Positions 25,084 to 32,196 of a stretch of 64,000 bases of DNA are shown here, in pieces. Made by a program: the position numbers and the translations under genes. Below the pieces are notes generated by a model. The model was not told the DNA's origin, did not search any database, and worked only from the letters and a program-made list of their open reading frames with translations. Numbering within the stretch: position 1 is the stretch's first letter; the number at the start of each line of letters is the position of its first letter. Source of the DNA: Terriglobus sp. RCC_193 (GTDB taxonomy: Bacteria > Acidobacteriota > Terriglobia > Terriglobales > Acidobacteriaceae); NCBI RefSeq assembly GCF_041355105.1, contig NZ_JBFUPK010000002.1, positions 998,037 to 1,062,036 on the forward strand, given 5' to 3'.

Positions 25084-26807
25084 GCACACATGAAACGGCA
25101 GTGGTTTCGCAGGTGATGGAGGACGCGGCAGAACAGCAGGTGGAACATGCTCCGAAGCGTGAAGACCGACTGTTTCTTCTGTTGAGTATTTTCATCGGAG
25201 TGATTTCTGGTCTGCTGGTAGTTTCATTCCGCATGGCCATCGAATGGCTGACAGTGTTGCTGCAGGGATCGGCGCCGGCACCGCACCAGTTGCGGCTGTT
25301 GATTGTGCCCGCGGTGGTGGGTGTGGTGCTGGGGCTGATGACGCGTTATGTTTTTCCAGACGTGCGCGGTTCTGGTGTAAATCAGACGAAAGCTGCTCTC
25401 TATATTCACAACGGCTACATCTCTACGAAGACGATGATCGGTAAATTTCTGCTGGCCGCGTTGTCGATTGGATCGGGACAATCGCTGGGGCCGGAGGACC
25501 CTTCGCTGCACCTGGGAGCGGGTGTGGCTTCGCGCATCGGGCGCTATGTGGGGTTGTCGCGCGAACGGATGCGATTGTTTGGACCGGTGGGTGCGGCAGC
25601 AGGTCTGGCTGCAGCGTTCAACGCGCCCATTACTGCTGTGCTGTTTGTGATTGAAGAAGTGATCGGGCAGTGGACCGCGGCGATTCTTGGGTCCATCGTA
25701 TTGTCGGCTGTGTCCGCGGTGGTGGTGGCGCGATGGTTCTGGGGATCGCAGGCGATGTTCCGCGTTCCCAATGTGAATCTGCGCGATCCGCGCGAGTTGA
25801 TGGCATATGCCGTGTTGGGTGTGATCGGCGGATTTGCATCACTTGCTCTGACACGTGCGCTTGCTTATATGCGCCCTCGTTTACGTAATCTGCCTGCGAA
25901 TCGGCAGATTTTTGCACCTGCGCTTGCGGGGCTGTTGGTGGGCGCGATCGCGTACTTTGGTGTGCCGCAAGTGCTGGGTGTTGGGTACGGCACAATGGAT
26001 GCCGCGATGCATGCGGAGTATACGGTTGGCTTTCTGCTGTTGTTGGCAGGGATAAAGCTGCTGACGACTACGTTCTCATTTTCATCCGGTGCGCCTGGTG
26101 GGTTGTTTGCGCCAGCATTGTTTATTGGCGCGATGCTGGGTTCCGCAGTGGGAACGTTTGAGCATCACTTCTTTCCGTCGCTGACAGGATCGGTGGGGTC
26201 ATATGCGCTGGTGGGTATGGGGGTCTTTTTTGCGGCGTTCATCCGTGCGCCGTTGACCAGCGTGTTCATGATCATGGAGATGAGCGGCAACTACACGATT
26301 GTGTTGCCTGTCATTGTGTCGAACACGATTGCGTACATCATTTCGCGTTCGCTGCAGCCGGTGCCGATTCTGGAAGTGTTTACGCACCAGGATGGTTTGT
26401 ATCTGCCGTCGCTGGAAGAGGAGCGTGAAGATTCGGAACTGCGTGTGGAGGATGCCCTGCGGCCTGCCGATGTGCTGGTTCTGAATGGCGGTGAGATGTT
26501 GCAGGAATTGGGCGAGGAGATTGCCGCTGCTTCTGTTGTGCTGATTCGTTGTAATGATGGATGGTACGCGGCGCGGCAGACAGAGATGCAGGCGTTATTG
26601 CAGCAGGCGCAGGACAATGGTGATAGAACGCTGGAACAGAGCGTCGCTGCGCGCAGGACTCCCATGTTGTTTCCGGATCAGCCGCTGGCGCATGCGTTGC
26701 CTTACTTCAAGAACTGGCCTCTGCTGCCTGTTTCCAATCGTGCGATGCGTGGCGTGCTCGAAGGTGTGTTGACGTTGCAGGACGTGCTGGATCGTTATCA
26801 GCAATGA
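25080..26807 (+). CDS. ClC-family chloride channel/antiporter with C-terminal CBS region
   Basis: A 575-residue integral membrane protein. ClC motifs are visible: G-S-G-V-N (motif I), L-G-P-E-D-P-S (motif II, with the gating-type Glu kept but the usual Gly of G-x-E-G-P replaced by Asp), and G-G-L-F-A-P-A-L-F-I-G (motif III). A soluble C-terminal ~130 residues has two CBS-like halves (E-D-A-L-R-P-A-D-V-L-V... and the final L-T-L-Q-D-V-L-D-R). Such proteins move chloride, often coupled to protons; fluoride-type CLC-F proteins are a different subgroup. It overlaps the TPR gene by 4 nt (ATGA). Confidence 0.92.
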   Translation: MSTHETAVVSQVMEDAAEQQVEHAPKREDRLFLLLSIFIGVISGLLVVSFRMAIEWLTVLLQGSAPAPHQLRLLIVPAVVGVVLGLMTRYVFPDVRGSGVNQTKAALYIHNGYISTKTMIGKFLLAALSIGSGQSLGPEDPSLHLGAGVASRIGRYVGLSRERMRLFGPVGAAAGLAAAFNAPITAVLFVIEEVIGQWTAAILGSIVLSAVSAVVVARWFWGSQAMFRVPNVNLRDPRELMAYAVLGVIGGFASLALTRALAYMRPRLRNLPANRQIFAPALAGLLVGAIAYFGVPQVLGVGYGTMDAAMHAEYTVGFLLLLAGIKLLTTTFSFSSGAPGGLFAPALFIGAMLGSAVGTFEHHFFPSLTGSVGSYALVGMGVFFAAFIRAPLTSVFMIMEMSGNYTIVLPVIVSNTIAYIISRSLQPVPILEVFTHQDGLYLPSLEEEREDSELRVEDALRPADVLVLNGGEMLQELGEEIAAASVVLIRCNDGWYAARQTEMQALLQQAQDNGDRTLEQSVAARRTPMLFPDQPLAHALPYFKNWPLLPVSNRAMRGVLEGVLTLQDVLDRYQQ

Positions 26808-26841
26808 GGAATGATTGCTGGCAACGCAGACAAGGAAAGAT

Positions 26842-26867
26842 TGACTGGCGGAGAGAGTGAGGGATTC
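26842..26867. repeat. Decayed copy of a tRNA-Ser 3' end (candidate att half-site)
   Basis: The first 14 bases (TGACTGGCGGAGAG) match 29939-29952 exactly, and after a 2-nt insertion the next 10 match with one difference. This covers the CCA end, the 3' acceptor strand and part of the T arm of the tRNA-Ser at 29943-30035, plus 4 bases beyond the tRNA. The rest of the tRNA is absent. It lies at the far edge of the arsenic cassette. Confidence 0.6.
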
Positions 26868-26977
26868 TCACGATACGTTTCGCATGTCGTTTCGTATCGG
26901 CCTGTATCAAGCTTAGACACTTTAGAAGTGTCATAGGCATCCGAGTCTTGCGATGAAGCGTCGTATCTGGTCACTGT

Positions 26978-28063
26978 CTACGTGGGAAGATTCCAGCTCA
27001 TGCGGTCACGCAGTCGATGAGCCACGTGGACAAGTCCGATGAGCGCTGGGACTTCGATCAATGGCCCCACGACTCCAACAAATGCTTCTCCAGAGTTCAG
27101 GCCAAACACCGCCACGGCCACCGCTATCGCAAGTTCGAAGTTGTTCCCGGCTGCGGTGAAGGAAAGGGTGGCTGACTGTGAGTAGTTAGCGCCCAGTCGC
27201 CATCCCATCAGAAAACTGATCAGGAACATGATGATGAAGTAGATCATCAGCGGAATCGCGATCCTCACAACGTCTAAGGGCAGACGGATAATCAGGTCTC
27301 CTTTGAGTGAGAACATGACCAGGATTGTGAAGAGTAGCGCCAAAAGCGAGAGTGGATTGATTCGTGGCAGAAAGCGAGTGGCATACCATTCTTCCCCTTT
27401 GGTTCTGAGCAGTAGCCATCGCGTCGCGAAACCGGCTAGGAACGGCACTCCCAGGTATAGGCCAACACTCTTTGCAATCTGGTTGATACCGATATGCACC
27501 ACGCTGCTTTGAAGGCCAAACCACGTTGGAGCGACAGCCAGAAACACCCACGCATAGAAGCTGTAGAAGAGCATCTGGAAGATGCTGTTTATTGCGACCA
27601 GGCCTGCAACGTAATCGGTATCCCCTCCGGCAAGCTCGTTCCATACCAATACCATTGCGATGCAGCGAGCAATACCAATCAGGATAAGTCCACGCATGTA
27701 GGCTGGTTCGCTTCGCAAGAACAGCAACGCGAGCGCAAACATCAGTACGGGGCCGATCACCCAGTTCTGAAGTAGCGATAAACCTAAAATGCGACGATTG
27801 CGGAAGACTTCGCCGAGCTTCTCATAGCGCACTTTCGCTAGCGGCGGGAACATCATCACAATGAGGCCGATAGCGATGGGGATGTTGGTGGTCCCGGTCT
27901 GGAAGCTATTCACAAAAGCAGCGGAACCGGGAATGAAGTGCCCAATGCCTACTCCCACTGCCATCGCCAGAAAAATCCAAAGTGTCAGGTAACGGTCAAG
28001 GAAAGATAAGCGTTTCCGCTGCGCTGGAGCACAGTTGCGCCCTTGTGTCGCAATTGCAGTCAT
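26978..28063 (-). CDS. acr3: Arsenite efflux permease Acr3
   Basis: A 361-residue ten-helix membrane transporter that exports arsenite, As(III), from the cell. It has the Acr3 segments [14 protein letters not shown] and [13 protein letters not shown], which contains the conserved essential Cys of the fourth helix, and ends with typical helices ([13 protein letters not shown]). The ATG overlaps the arsR stop (ATGA); an alternative TTG two codons earlier is less likely. It is co-transcribed with arsR and therefore controlled by the operator at 28478-28514. Confidence 0.95.
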   Translation of the reverse strand: MTAIATQGRNCAPAQRKRLSFLDRYLTLWIFLAMAVGVGIGHFIPGSAAFVNSFQTGTTNIPIAIGLIVMMFPPLAKVRYEKLGEVFRNRRILGLSLLQNWVIGPVLMFALALLFLRSEPAYMRGLILIGIARCIAMVLVWNELAGGDTDYVAGLVAINSIFQMLFYSFYAWVFLAVAPTWFGLQSSVVHIGINQIAKSVGLYLGVPFLAGFATRWLLLRTKGEEWYATRFLPRINPLSLLALLFTILVMFSLKGDLIIRLPLDVVRIAIPLMIYFIIMFLISFLMGWRLGANYSQSATLSFTAAGNNFELAIAVAVAVFGLNSGEAFVGVVGPLIEVPALIGLVHVAHRLRDRMSWNLPT

Positions 28064-28470
28064 TCGCAAACCTCGCAGCAGGCATCGGAAACAGTGGCTG
28101 GTAGCGGTGCACCTTTAAGGGCGTACTTGGCAGGAGAGCAGCATGCTCTACTCAGCCGAGATCGATCGCCCTGCATCGACTTATCGTCTTTCAGCGAGTC
28201 GAGAGTCTGTCGAAGAATCTGGGCGGCTCCTGCATGCACAGGCATCTCGATGCGATAGTGCATCCATTTGCCCTCACGCCGCGCCGAGACGATGCCAGCG
28301 CTCCGCAGGTACGCAAGATGTCGGGATATCTTCGGCTGAGGAGCATCCAGAATCTCGACGAAGTAGCAAACGCAGACCTCCTGATCTCCCATCAGGTTGA
28401 GGAGCCGGAGGCGGGTGATGTCGCCAAGAGCCTGGAAGAAACGCGGCAGGTCAAACTGTTTACGAGCCAT
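28060..28470 (-). CDS. arsR: Arsenic-responsive repressor ArsR
   Basis: A 136-residue ArsR/SmtB winged-helix repressor. The arsenite-binding motif E-V-C-V-C is at residues ~31-35, followed by the recognition helix ([13 protein letters not shown]). The C-terminal tail adds C-C and a final C-C-E-V-C-E, which could supply a third thiolate ligand. When As(III) binds, the protein should leave its operator and release acr3 and arsM expression. It is transcribed divergently from arsM, with a 75-bp intergenic region holding an inverted repeat. Confidence 0.93.
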   Translation of the reverse strand: MARKQFDLPRFFQALGDITRLRLLNLMGDQEVCVCYFVEILDAPQPKISRHLAYLRSAGIVSARREGKWMHYRIEMPVHAGAAQILRQTLDSLKDDKSMQGDRSRLSRACCSPAKYALKGAPLPATVSDACCEVCE

Positions 28471-28477
28471 GTTTTAT

Positions 28478-28514
28478 ATATATGCCTTGACGAATGTATT
28501 TGCAAGACATATAT
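28478..28514. promoter_or_regulatory. ArsR operator-like inverted repeat
   Basis: Arms ATATATGCCTTG (28478-28489) and CAAGACATATAT (28503-28514) are complementary at 11 of 12 positions, separated by 13 nt. The repeat sits in an A+T-rich 75-bp gap between the divergent arsR and arsM starts, where a shared operator is expected. Confidence 0.55.
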
Positions 28515-28545
28515 TCGCCTAAGCATGTATGTTTGAGGGTGGAAG

Positions 28546-29448
28546 ATGATAGATGTTCTCGAATCGGTTCGATCGAAGTATGGTGCGGTTGCGGAGAGCA
28601 CACTCTCGACCAGGGATGAAGGCGTCAAGTCAGTTGCCGAAGCCTTTGGCTATTCGGTGGAAGAACTCACTTCAATACCAGCCGAAGCAAATATGGGGCT
28701 GTCTTGCGGCAACCCGACTGCGGCTGCTCACTTGAGAACTGGTGAGGTTGTCGTCGATCTTGGTTCCGGCGGCGGCTTGGATGTGTTTCTTGCTGCGAAG
28801 AAAGTTGGCCCGGAGGGCCGTGCAATCGGTATTGATATGACTCCGGCGATGATTCATCGCGCCCGCGTCAACGCGGCATCGGGCGGATATACCAACGTCG
28901 AATTCCTTCAAGCCACGATTGACAATATCCCACTGCCGGATGGTTCGGTGGATTGTGTCATCTCTAATTGCGTACTGAATCTTGCCCCGGACAAGCCCGC
29001 AGTCTTTCGGGAAATTGCCCGTATTTTGAAGCCGGGCGGTCGTCTCGCCATCAGCGATATCGCCCTCAAGGGTGAGTTGCCCCAGGCAATTGCGCGAAGC
29101 ATGGCCGCGTATGTTGGTTGCATCGGAGGAGCGATCCAGATCGAAGACTACCGTGCGGGTCTGCTGGCTGCTGGCTTCGGTCACGTAGAAATTGTGGATA
29201 GCGACGCAGATCTCAACGCCTACGCCAAAGTTGAAAACCAATCTGGCTGTTGCTCACCTGCGATGGAGGAAGGATGCTGCTGCTCGCCTGCGGCTCCGGA
29301 ACCGAACTTGCACGCGGAGTTGGCTGAGCTACTCAGCAACTATGATGTCAACGCCGCGGCATCAAGCGTCAAAATCTACGCTATTAAGCCCCAAATACCC
29401 ACGATAGAGGCGAGCGTACCGTGCTGCCCACCGGGATGCTGCCCGTAG
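28546..29448 (+). CDS. arsM: Arsenite S-adenosylmethionine methyltransferase ArsM
   Basis: A 300-residue enzyme that methylates As(III) to methylated and volatile arsenicals. The SAM-binding motif V-V-D-L-G-S-G-G-G lies at residues ~68-76. The three conserved arsenic-binding Cys are seen at C54 (L-S-C-G-N-P), C142 (I-S-N-C-V-L-N-L) and C192 (V-G-C-I-G-G-A). Additional Cys clusters at 235-236, 244-246, 293-294 and 298-299 form an unusually Cys-rich C-terminal part. GGTGGA-type purines precede the ATG. It is co-transcribed with arsC 16 nt downstream. Confidence 0.95.
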   Translation: MIDVLESVRSKYGAVAESTLSTRDEGVKSVAEAFGYSVEELTSIPAEANMGLSCGNPTAAAHLRTGEVVVDLGSGGGLDVFLAAKKVGPEGRAIGIDMTPAMIHRARVNAASGGYTNVEFLQATIDNIPLPDGSVDCVISNCVLNLAPDKPAVFREIARILKPGGRLAISDIALKGELPQAIARSMAAYVGCIGGAIQIEDYRAGLLAAGFGHVEIVDSDADLNAYAKVENQSGCCSPAMEEGCCCSPAAPEPNLHAELAELLSNYDVNAAASSVKIYAIKPQIPTIEASVPCCPPGCCP

Positions 29449-29464
29449 CAGCGAGGGAGACAAG

Positions 29465-29863
29465 ATGTTCAAAGTAATCTTCGCCTGTGTTCATAACGCT
29501 GGACGATCGCAGATGGCAGCCGCATTTTTCAACCGCCTTGCGAACCCGCAAAGGGCCCATGCACTCTCCGCGGGGACAGAGCCTGGTGCGAGTGTTCATC
29601 CCGGCGTGCAAACCGCCATGTTGGAAGTTGGTATTGATCTGAGCTCAGCCAGACCGCAAAAGCTAACCGAAGAACTCGCGAGGGACGCCCAACTTCTTGT
29701 CACGATGGGCTGTGGCGATAAGTGTCCGTATGTGCCTGGTCTGCGACGAGACGATTGGCCACTCCGTGACCCGAAGGGATTGCCACTCGTTGAGGTAAGA
29801 ATGATCCGCGATGAAGTGAAGGCTCGAGTAGAGGCCTTAATCGTGTCAGAAGCGCTCTACTAA
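29465..29863 (+). CDS. arsC: Arsenate reductase of the low-molecular-weight phosphatase type
   Basis: A 132-residue protein with the phosphatase P-loop C8-V-H-N-A-G-R14-S, the catalytic Asp region L-R-D-P-K-G (~100-105) and the redox pair C83 and C87 (M-G-C-G-D-K-C-P). It reduces As(V) to As(III), which Acr3 exports and ArsM methylates. The family uses thioredoxin or a low-molecular thiol as electron donor; which one applies here is not visible. GGAGA lies 4 nt before the ATG. Confidence 0.92.
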   Translation: MFKVIFACVHNAGRSQMAAAFFNRLANPQRAHALSAGTEPGASVHPGVQTAMLEVGIDLSSARPQKLTEELARDAQLLVTMGCGDKCPYVPGLRRDDWPLRDPKGLPLVEVRMIRDEVKARVEALIVSEALY

Positions 29864-29942
29864 CTGTTTAGTCCCTACTCCAGCGCAATTTCAGGCGGAA
29901 TTTGCGATTTTATCGGGACAGAGAACACAAACTGAGACTGAC

Positions 29943-30035
29943 TGGCGGAGAGTGGGGGATTCGAACCCCCGATAGAGCTTTTGACCCTATAACGGTTTAG
30001 CAAACCGCCGCCTTCAGCCACTCGGCCAACTCTCC
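29943..30035 (-). tRNA. tRNA-Ser (anticodon GCU)
   Basis: A 93-nt type II tRNA including an encoded CCA. The acceptor strands GGAGAGT and ACTCTCC are complementary, with discriminator G and CCA at 29945-29943. The anticodon loop reads T-T-T-G-C-T-A-A, giving GCU, which decodes AGC/AGU. The long variable arm (TAGGGTCAAAAGCTCTA) confirms Ser type, and the T arm carries TTCGAAT. It adjoins the arsenic cassette on its 3' side. Confidence 0.97.
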
Positions 30036-30184
30036 GCGGAGCCTTGCGCGCTCAAAACGCGCATAAACAGCGCGGAACGGCGAGACAGGTTTGATTATAG
30101 CGTGCCTTCGCCAGAATCTGAACTTTTGCTTTTTTGCATGATTTCGTATCGGAAAAGCACACTTTTTTTGCTGTTTTGTCTTAC

Positions 30185-30529
30185 TTATTTGCGTTCAGCG
30201 TGCGATTTGAGGCGCATCAGGGTGTCGTCCCAGTGTTGGGCGATGGCCTCCAGGTAATCGCGGGCGCTGTCCAGCGCGTTGGGGGTAAGACTATAGTGCC
30301 GCTCACGACCTTGCTCCCGGCAGCGCACCAGTCCGGCGCGTTCCAGCACGTGCAGGTGTTTGGTCACGGCCTGCCGGGTTACGCTGGTCGATTGCGTCAG
30401 CGACTGGATGGATTGTTCGCCCTCTTCGCCCAGTCGCGACAGCAGTGACAGCCGTGTGGCATCGCCCAATGCCGCAAAGATGGGGACACACTGCTGGCGT
30501 AGCCGCTCGGCTGCGGCTGGTTTACGCAT
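30185..30529 (-). CDS. ArsR-family winged-helix regulator, partner of the SRPBCC gene
   Basis: A 114-residue winged-helix protein of the ArsR superfamily (F-A-A-L-G-D-A-T-R-L-S-L-L-S-R-L; recognition helix S-V-T-R-Q-A-V-T-K-H-L-H-V-L). It lacks the C-V-C arsenic motif and has a single Cys beyond its N-terminal one, so it probably does not sense metal. Its ATG overlaps the end of the SRPBCC gene by 8 nt, so the two are translationally coupled. This gene pair is common in bacteria and usually autoregulated; two copies of a matching palindrome lie at the operon promoter. Confidence 0.85.
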   Translation of the reverse strand: MRKPAAAERLRQQCVPIFAALGDATRLSLLSRLGEEGEQSIQSLTQSTSVTRQAVTKHLHVLERAGLVRCREQGRERHYSLTPNALDSARDYLEAIAQHWDDTLMRLKSHAERK

Positions 30530-30983
30530 TGGGCGAGCCGGTCAGGACATACCGCTGGACGCGCAGCACCTGCTGCTCCCATCCGCTGCTGTTCATCTTG
30601 AAGGCCAATTCCCGACGCCACTCCGGCACTTTGTCGAAGCCGCATTCTGTCACGCGCAGATGTGTGCCGCCATTGGCAGGTGTGAAGTGAAAGGTGACGG
30701 TTGTGGGTGTTTCGCTGGAGTAGTCGACCTCGGGATCCAGAGCATAGGGCAGCCAACGATAGGCAAAGCGCGTCTCCGGCTCAATGGTTTCCACCGTCAG
30801 TTTCAGGCGGATGTGGCTGTATTCCGGGCTTGTGATCATGCCTTCCATCACGGCGCCCTCGGCGAACTGTGATTCCAGCTTCACACCAAACCATGCGCTG
30901 AATTCGTCCGCGCTGGTTACAGCCTTCCATACCCGTGAAACGGGCGCTTCAATGAAAATTTCCTTGTCGATACAGTCCTGCAT
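30522..30983 (-). CDS. SRPBCC (AHSA1-like) domain protein
   Basis: A 153-residue START/Bet v1-like fold protein of the Activator-of-Hsp90-ATPase 1-like group: I-E-A-P-V-S-R-V-W-K-A-V-T near the N-terminus and F-R-Y-R/F-A-Y-R-W-L-P-Y, V-T-F-H-F-T-P later. These proteins bind hydrophobic ligands; the ligand is unknown. The start at 30983 was chosen because GGGAGG lies 8 nt upstream; 27 further in-frame codons upstream overlap the promoter and operators. It is the first gene of a two-gene operon with the ArsR-like regulator. Confidence 0.85.
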   Translation of the reverse strand: MQDCIDKEIFIEAPVSRVWKAVTSADEFSAWFGVKLESQFAEGAVMEGMITSPEYSHIRLKLTVETIEPETRFAYRWLPYALDPEVDYSSETPTTVTFHFTPANGGTHLRVTECGFDKVPEWRRELAFKMNSSGWEQQVLRVQRYVLTGSPNA

Positions 30984-30987
30984 ATAC

Positions 30988-31003
30988 GCAACCTCCCGGT
31001 TGC
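30988..31003. promoter_or_regulatory. Operator-like palindrome, proximal copy
   Basis: GCAACCTCCCGGTTGC has 6-bp complementary arms (GCAACC/GGTTGC). It contains the Shine-Dalgarno sequence of the SRPBCC gene and lies between promoter and start codon. Confidence 0.55.
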
Positions 31004-31007
31004 AATA

Positions 31008-31036
31008 ACTATGGCATCGCGGTTTGAATTGCGCAA
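31008..31036 (-). promoter_or_regulatory. Putative promoter of the SRPBCC/ArsR operon
   Basis: On the minus strand, TTGCGC (31036-31031) and CATAGT (31013-31008) are separated by 17 nt. The -35 overlaps the end of the distal palindrome, so a protein bound there would block RNA polymerase. Confidence 0.4.
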
Positions 31037-31048
31037 CCTCAAAGTTGC
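31033..31048. promoter_or_regulatory. Operator-like palindrome, distal copy
   Basis: GCAACCTCAAAGTTGC matches the proximal copy at 13 of 16 positions and begins exactly 45 bp from it. It also lies 36 bp upstream of the divergent epimerase gene. Confidence 0.55.
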
Positions 31049-31083
31049 ACATTAATTGCGCCATGCCCCTGCTGCGATACTGA

Positions 31084-32043
31084 ATGGCAATGAGAACGGT
31101 TCTGGTGACAGGGGCGGCTGGGTTTATTGGTTCTCACCTGGTGGACGCGCTGGTGGAGCGCGGCGAGCGTGTGCGTGGACTGGACAACTTTGCGACCGGG
31201 CGTGCGGAAAACCTTGCCGGGGTGCGCGACCGCATTGAGTTCACGGAAGCCTCGCTGACGGATCGTGAAGCGTTGGCGAAAGCCGTCAGCGGTGTCGATG
31301 TGATCTTTCATCTTGCCGCGCTGCCCAGCGTGCCGCGCAGCGTGAAAGATCCACGCAGTTCGCATGTGGCGAATGTTGAAGGGACGTTTGAGGTGTTGGA
31401 GGCGGCGCGTGCGGCGGGTGTGAAACGCGTTGTGTATGCGGCGTCCAGCTCTGCGTACGGCAATCAGCCGGGATTTCCGCGTGTGGAGACGATGGTGCCC
31501 ATGCCTATTGCGCCTTATCCGGTGCAGAAGCTGGCGGGCGAGTTCTACATGAAGAGTTACTGGCAGGTATACGGGCTGGAGACGGTCTGCCTGCGGTATT
31601 TCAACATCTTCGGACCGCGGCAGGTGCCGAATTCAGAGTATTCCGGCGTCATGGCGAAGTTCATCCTGCAACTGCAGCGGGGCGAACGGCCAACGATTTA
31701 TGGCGATGGCGAACAAGGCCGCGACTTTACCTATGTTGCGAATGCAGTGCAGGCGAATCTGCTGGCCAGTGAAGCTCCGGCGGACAAGGTTGCCGGGCAG
31801 GTTTTCAATGTTGCCTGTGGCGAACGTCATACGCTGAATGAAACCTATCGCGTCATCGCAGGACTTCTGAAATCCAGGCTGGAGCCTGCTTATGGACCGG
31901 AACGCTGCGGCGATGTGAAGGATTCGCTGGCAAGTATCCAGGCGGCGCGCCAGGCCTTTGGATATGCGCCGTCGGTGGGCTTTGAAGAAGGTCTACAGCG
32001 CACCGTCGCATGGTATTGCGAACAGCACCATCACAGGTCTTAA
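31084..32043 (+). CDS. NAD-dependent nucleotide-sugar epimerase/dehydratase
   Basis: A 319-residue extended SDR protein. It has the Rossmann motif G-A-A-G-F-I-G-S-H (residues ~10-18), active-site Ser/Tyr/Lys in S-S-S-A-Y-G and A-P-Y-P-V-Q-K (~123-150), and R-Y-F-N-I-F-G-P-R-Q, which binds the sugar nucleotide. These are signatures of UDP-glucose/UDP-GlcNAc 4-epimerases such as WbpP. Together with the dehydrogenase downstream it should make precursors for a surface polysaccharide. It is divergent from the SRPBCC operon. Confidence 0.9.
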   Translation: MAMRTVLVTGAAGFIGSHLVDALVERGERVRGLDNFATGRAENLAGVRDRIEFTEASLTDREALAKAVSGVDVIFHLAALPSVPRSVKDPRSSHVANVEGTFEVLEAARAAGVKRVVYAASSSAYGNQPGFPRVETMVPMPIAPYPVQKLAGEFYMKSYWQVYGLETVCLRYFNIFGPRQVPNSEYSGVMAKFILQLQRGERPTIYGDGEQGRDFTYVANAVQANLLASEAPADKVAGQVFNVACGERHTLNETYRVIAGLLKSRLEPAYGPERCGDVKDSLASIQAARQAFGYAPSVGFEEGLQRTVAWYCEQHHHRS

Positions 32044-32091
32044 CCCTTTCGTTTCAATTTTCCTTAAATATTGGCGGCATTTGGCAGCCCG

Positions 32092-32107
32092 TGGCGCGGA
32101 ACTTGCA
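32092..32107 (+). promoter_or_regulatory. Sigma-54-like -24/-12 element
   Basis: TGGCGCGGAACTTGCA has GG and GC exactly 10 bp apart and matches TGGCAC-N5-TTGCA at all but one conserved position. It lies 90 bp upstream of the UDP-sugar dehydrogenase start. Sigma-54 control of exopolysaccharide genes is known in several phyla. A chance match is possible in GC-rich DNA. Confidence 0.4.
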
Positions 32108-32196
32108 GGGCGGCGGGGGTGTCCAATGGGGAAAGTATTTGGTGACGGTTTCGCCGGGCGCAGTTCGCCAGCGGAAACAGTGTACCCAGGAGCAGC

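Larger units (their letters stand above)
26842..29962. mobile_element. Candidate arsenic-resistance island bounded by tRNA-Ser sequence repeats
   Basis: A 3.1-kb block containing only acr3, arsR, arsM and arsC is flanked by a partial tRNA 3'-end repeat (26842-26867) and the intact tRNA-Ser gene (29939-29962 is its matching end). This is the footprint of site-specific integration into a tRNA 3' end. No integrase is present, so it would be a decayed or passively mobilised element. Whether the repeat derives from this tRNA or another Ser isoacceptor cannot be settled here. Confidence 0.5.

Noticed and set aside
26842-26867. An intact second tRNA-Ser gene
   Set aside because: Only the 3' acceptor and part of the T arm can be seen; the rest of the tRNA and the anticodon arm are missing.
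28060-28069. Acr3 start at the TTG at 28069
   Set aside because: The ATG at 28063 overlaps the arsR stop as ATGA, the usual coupling, and gives a normal Acr3 N-terminus.
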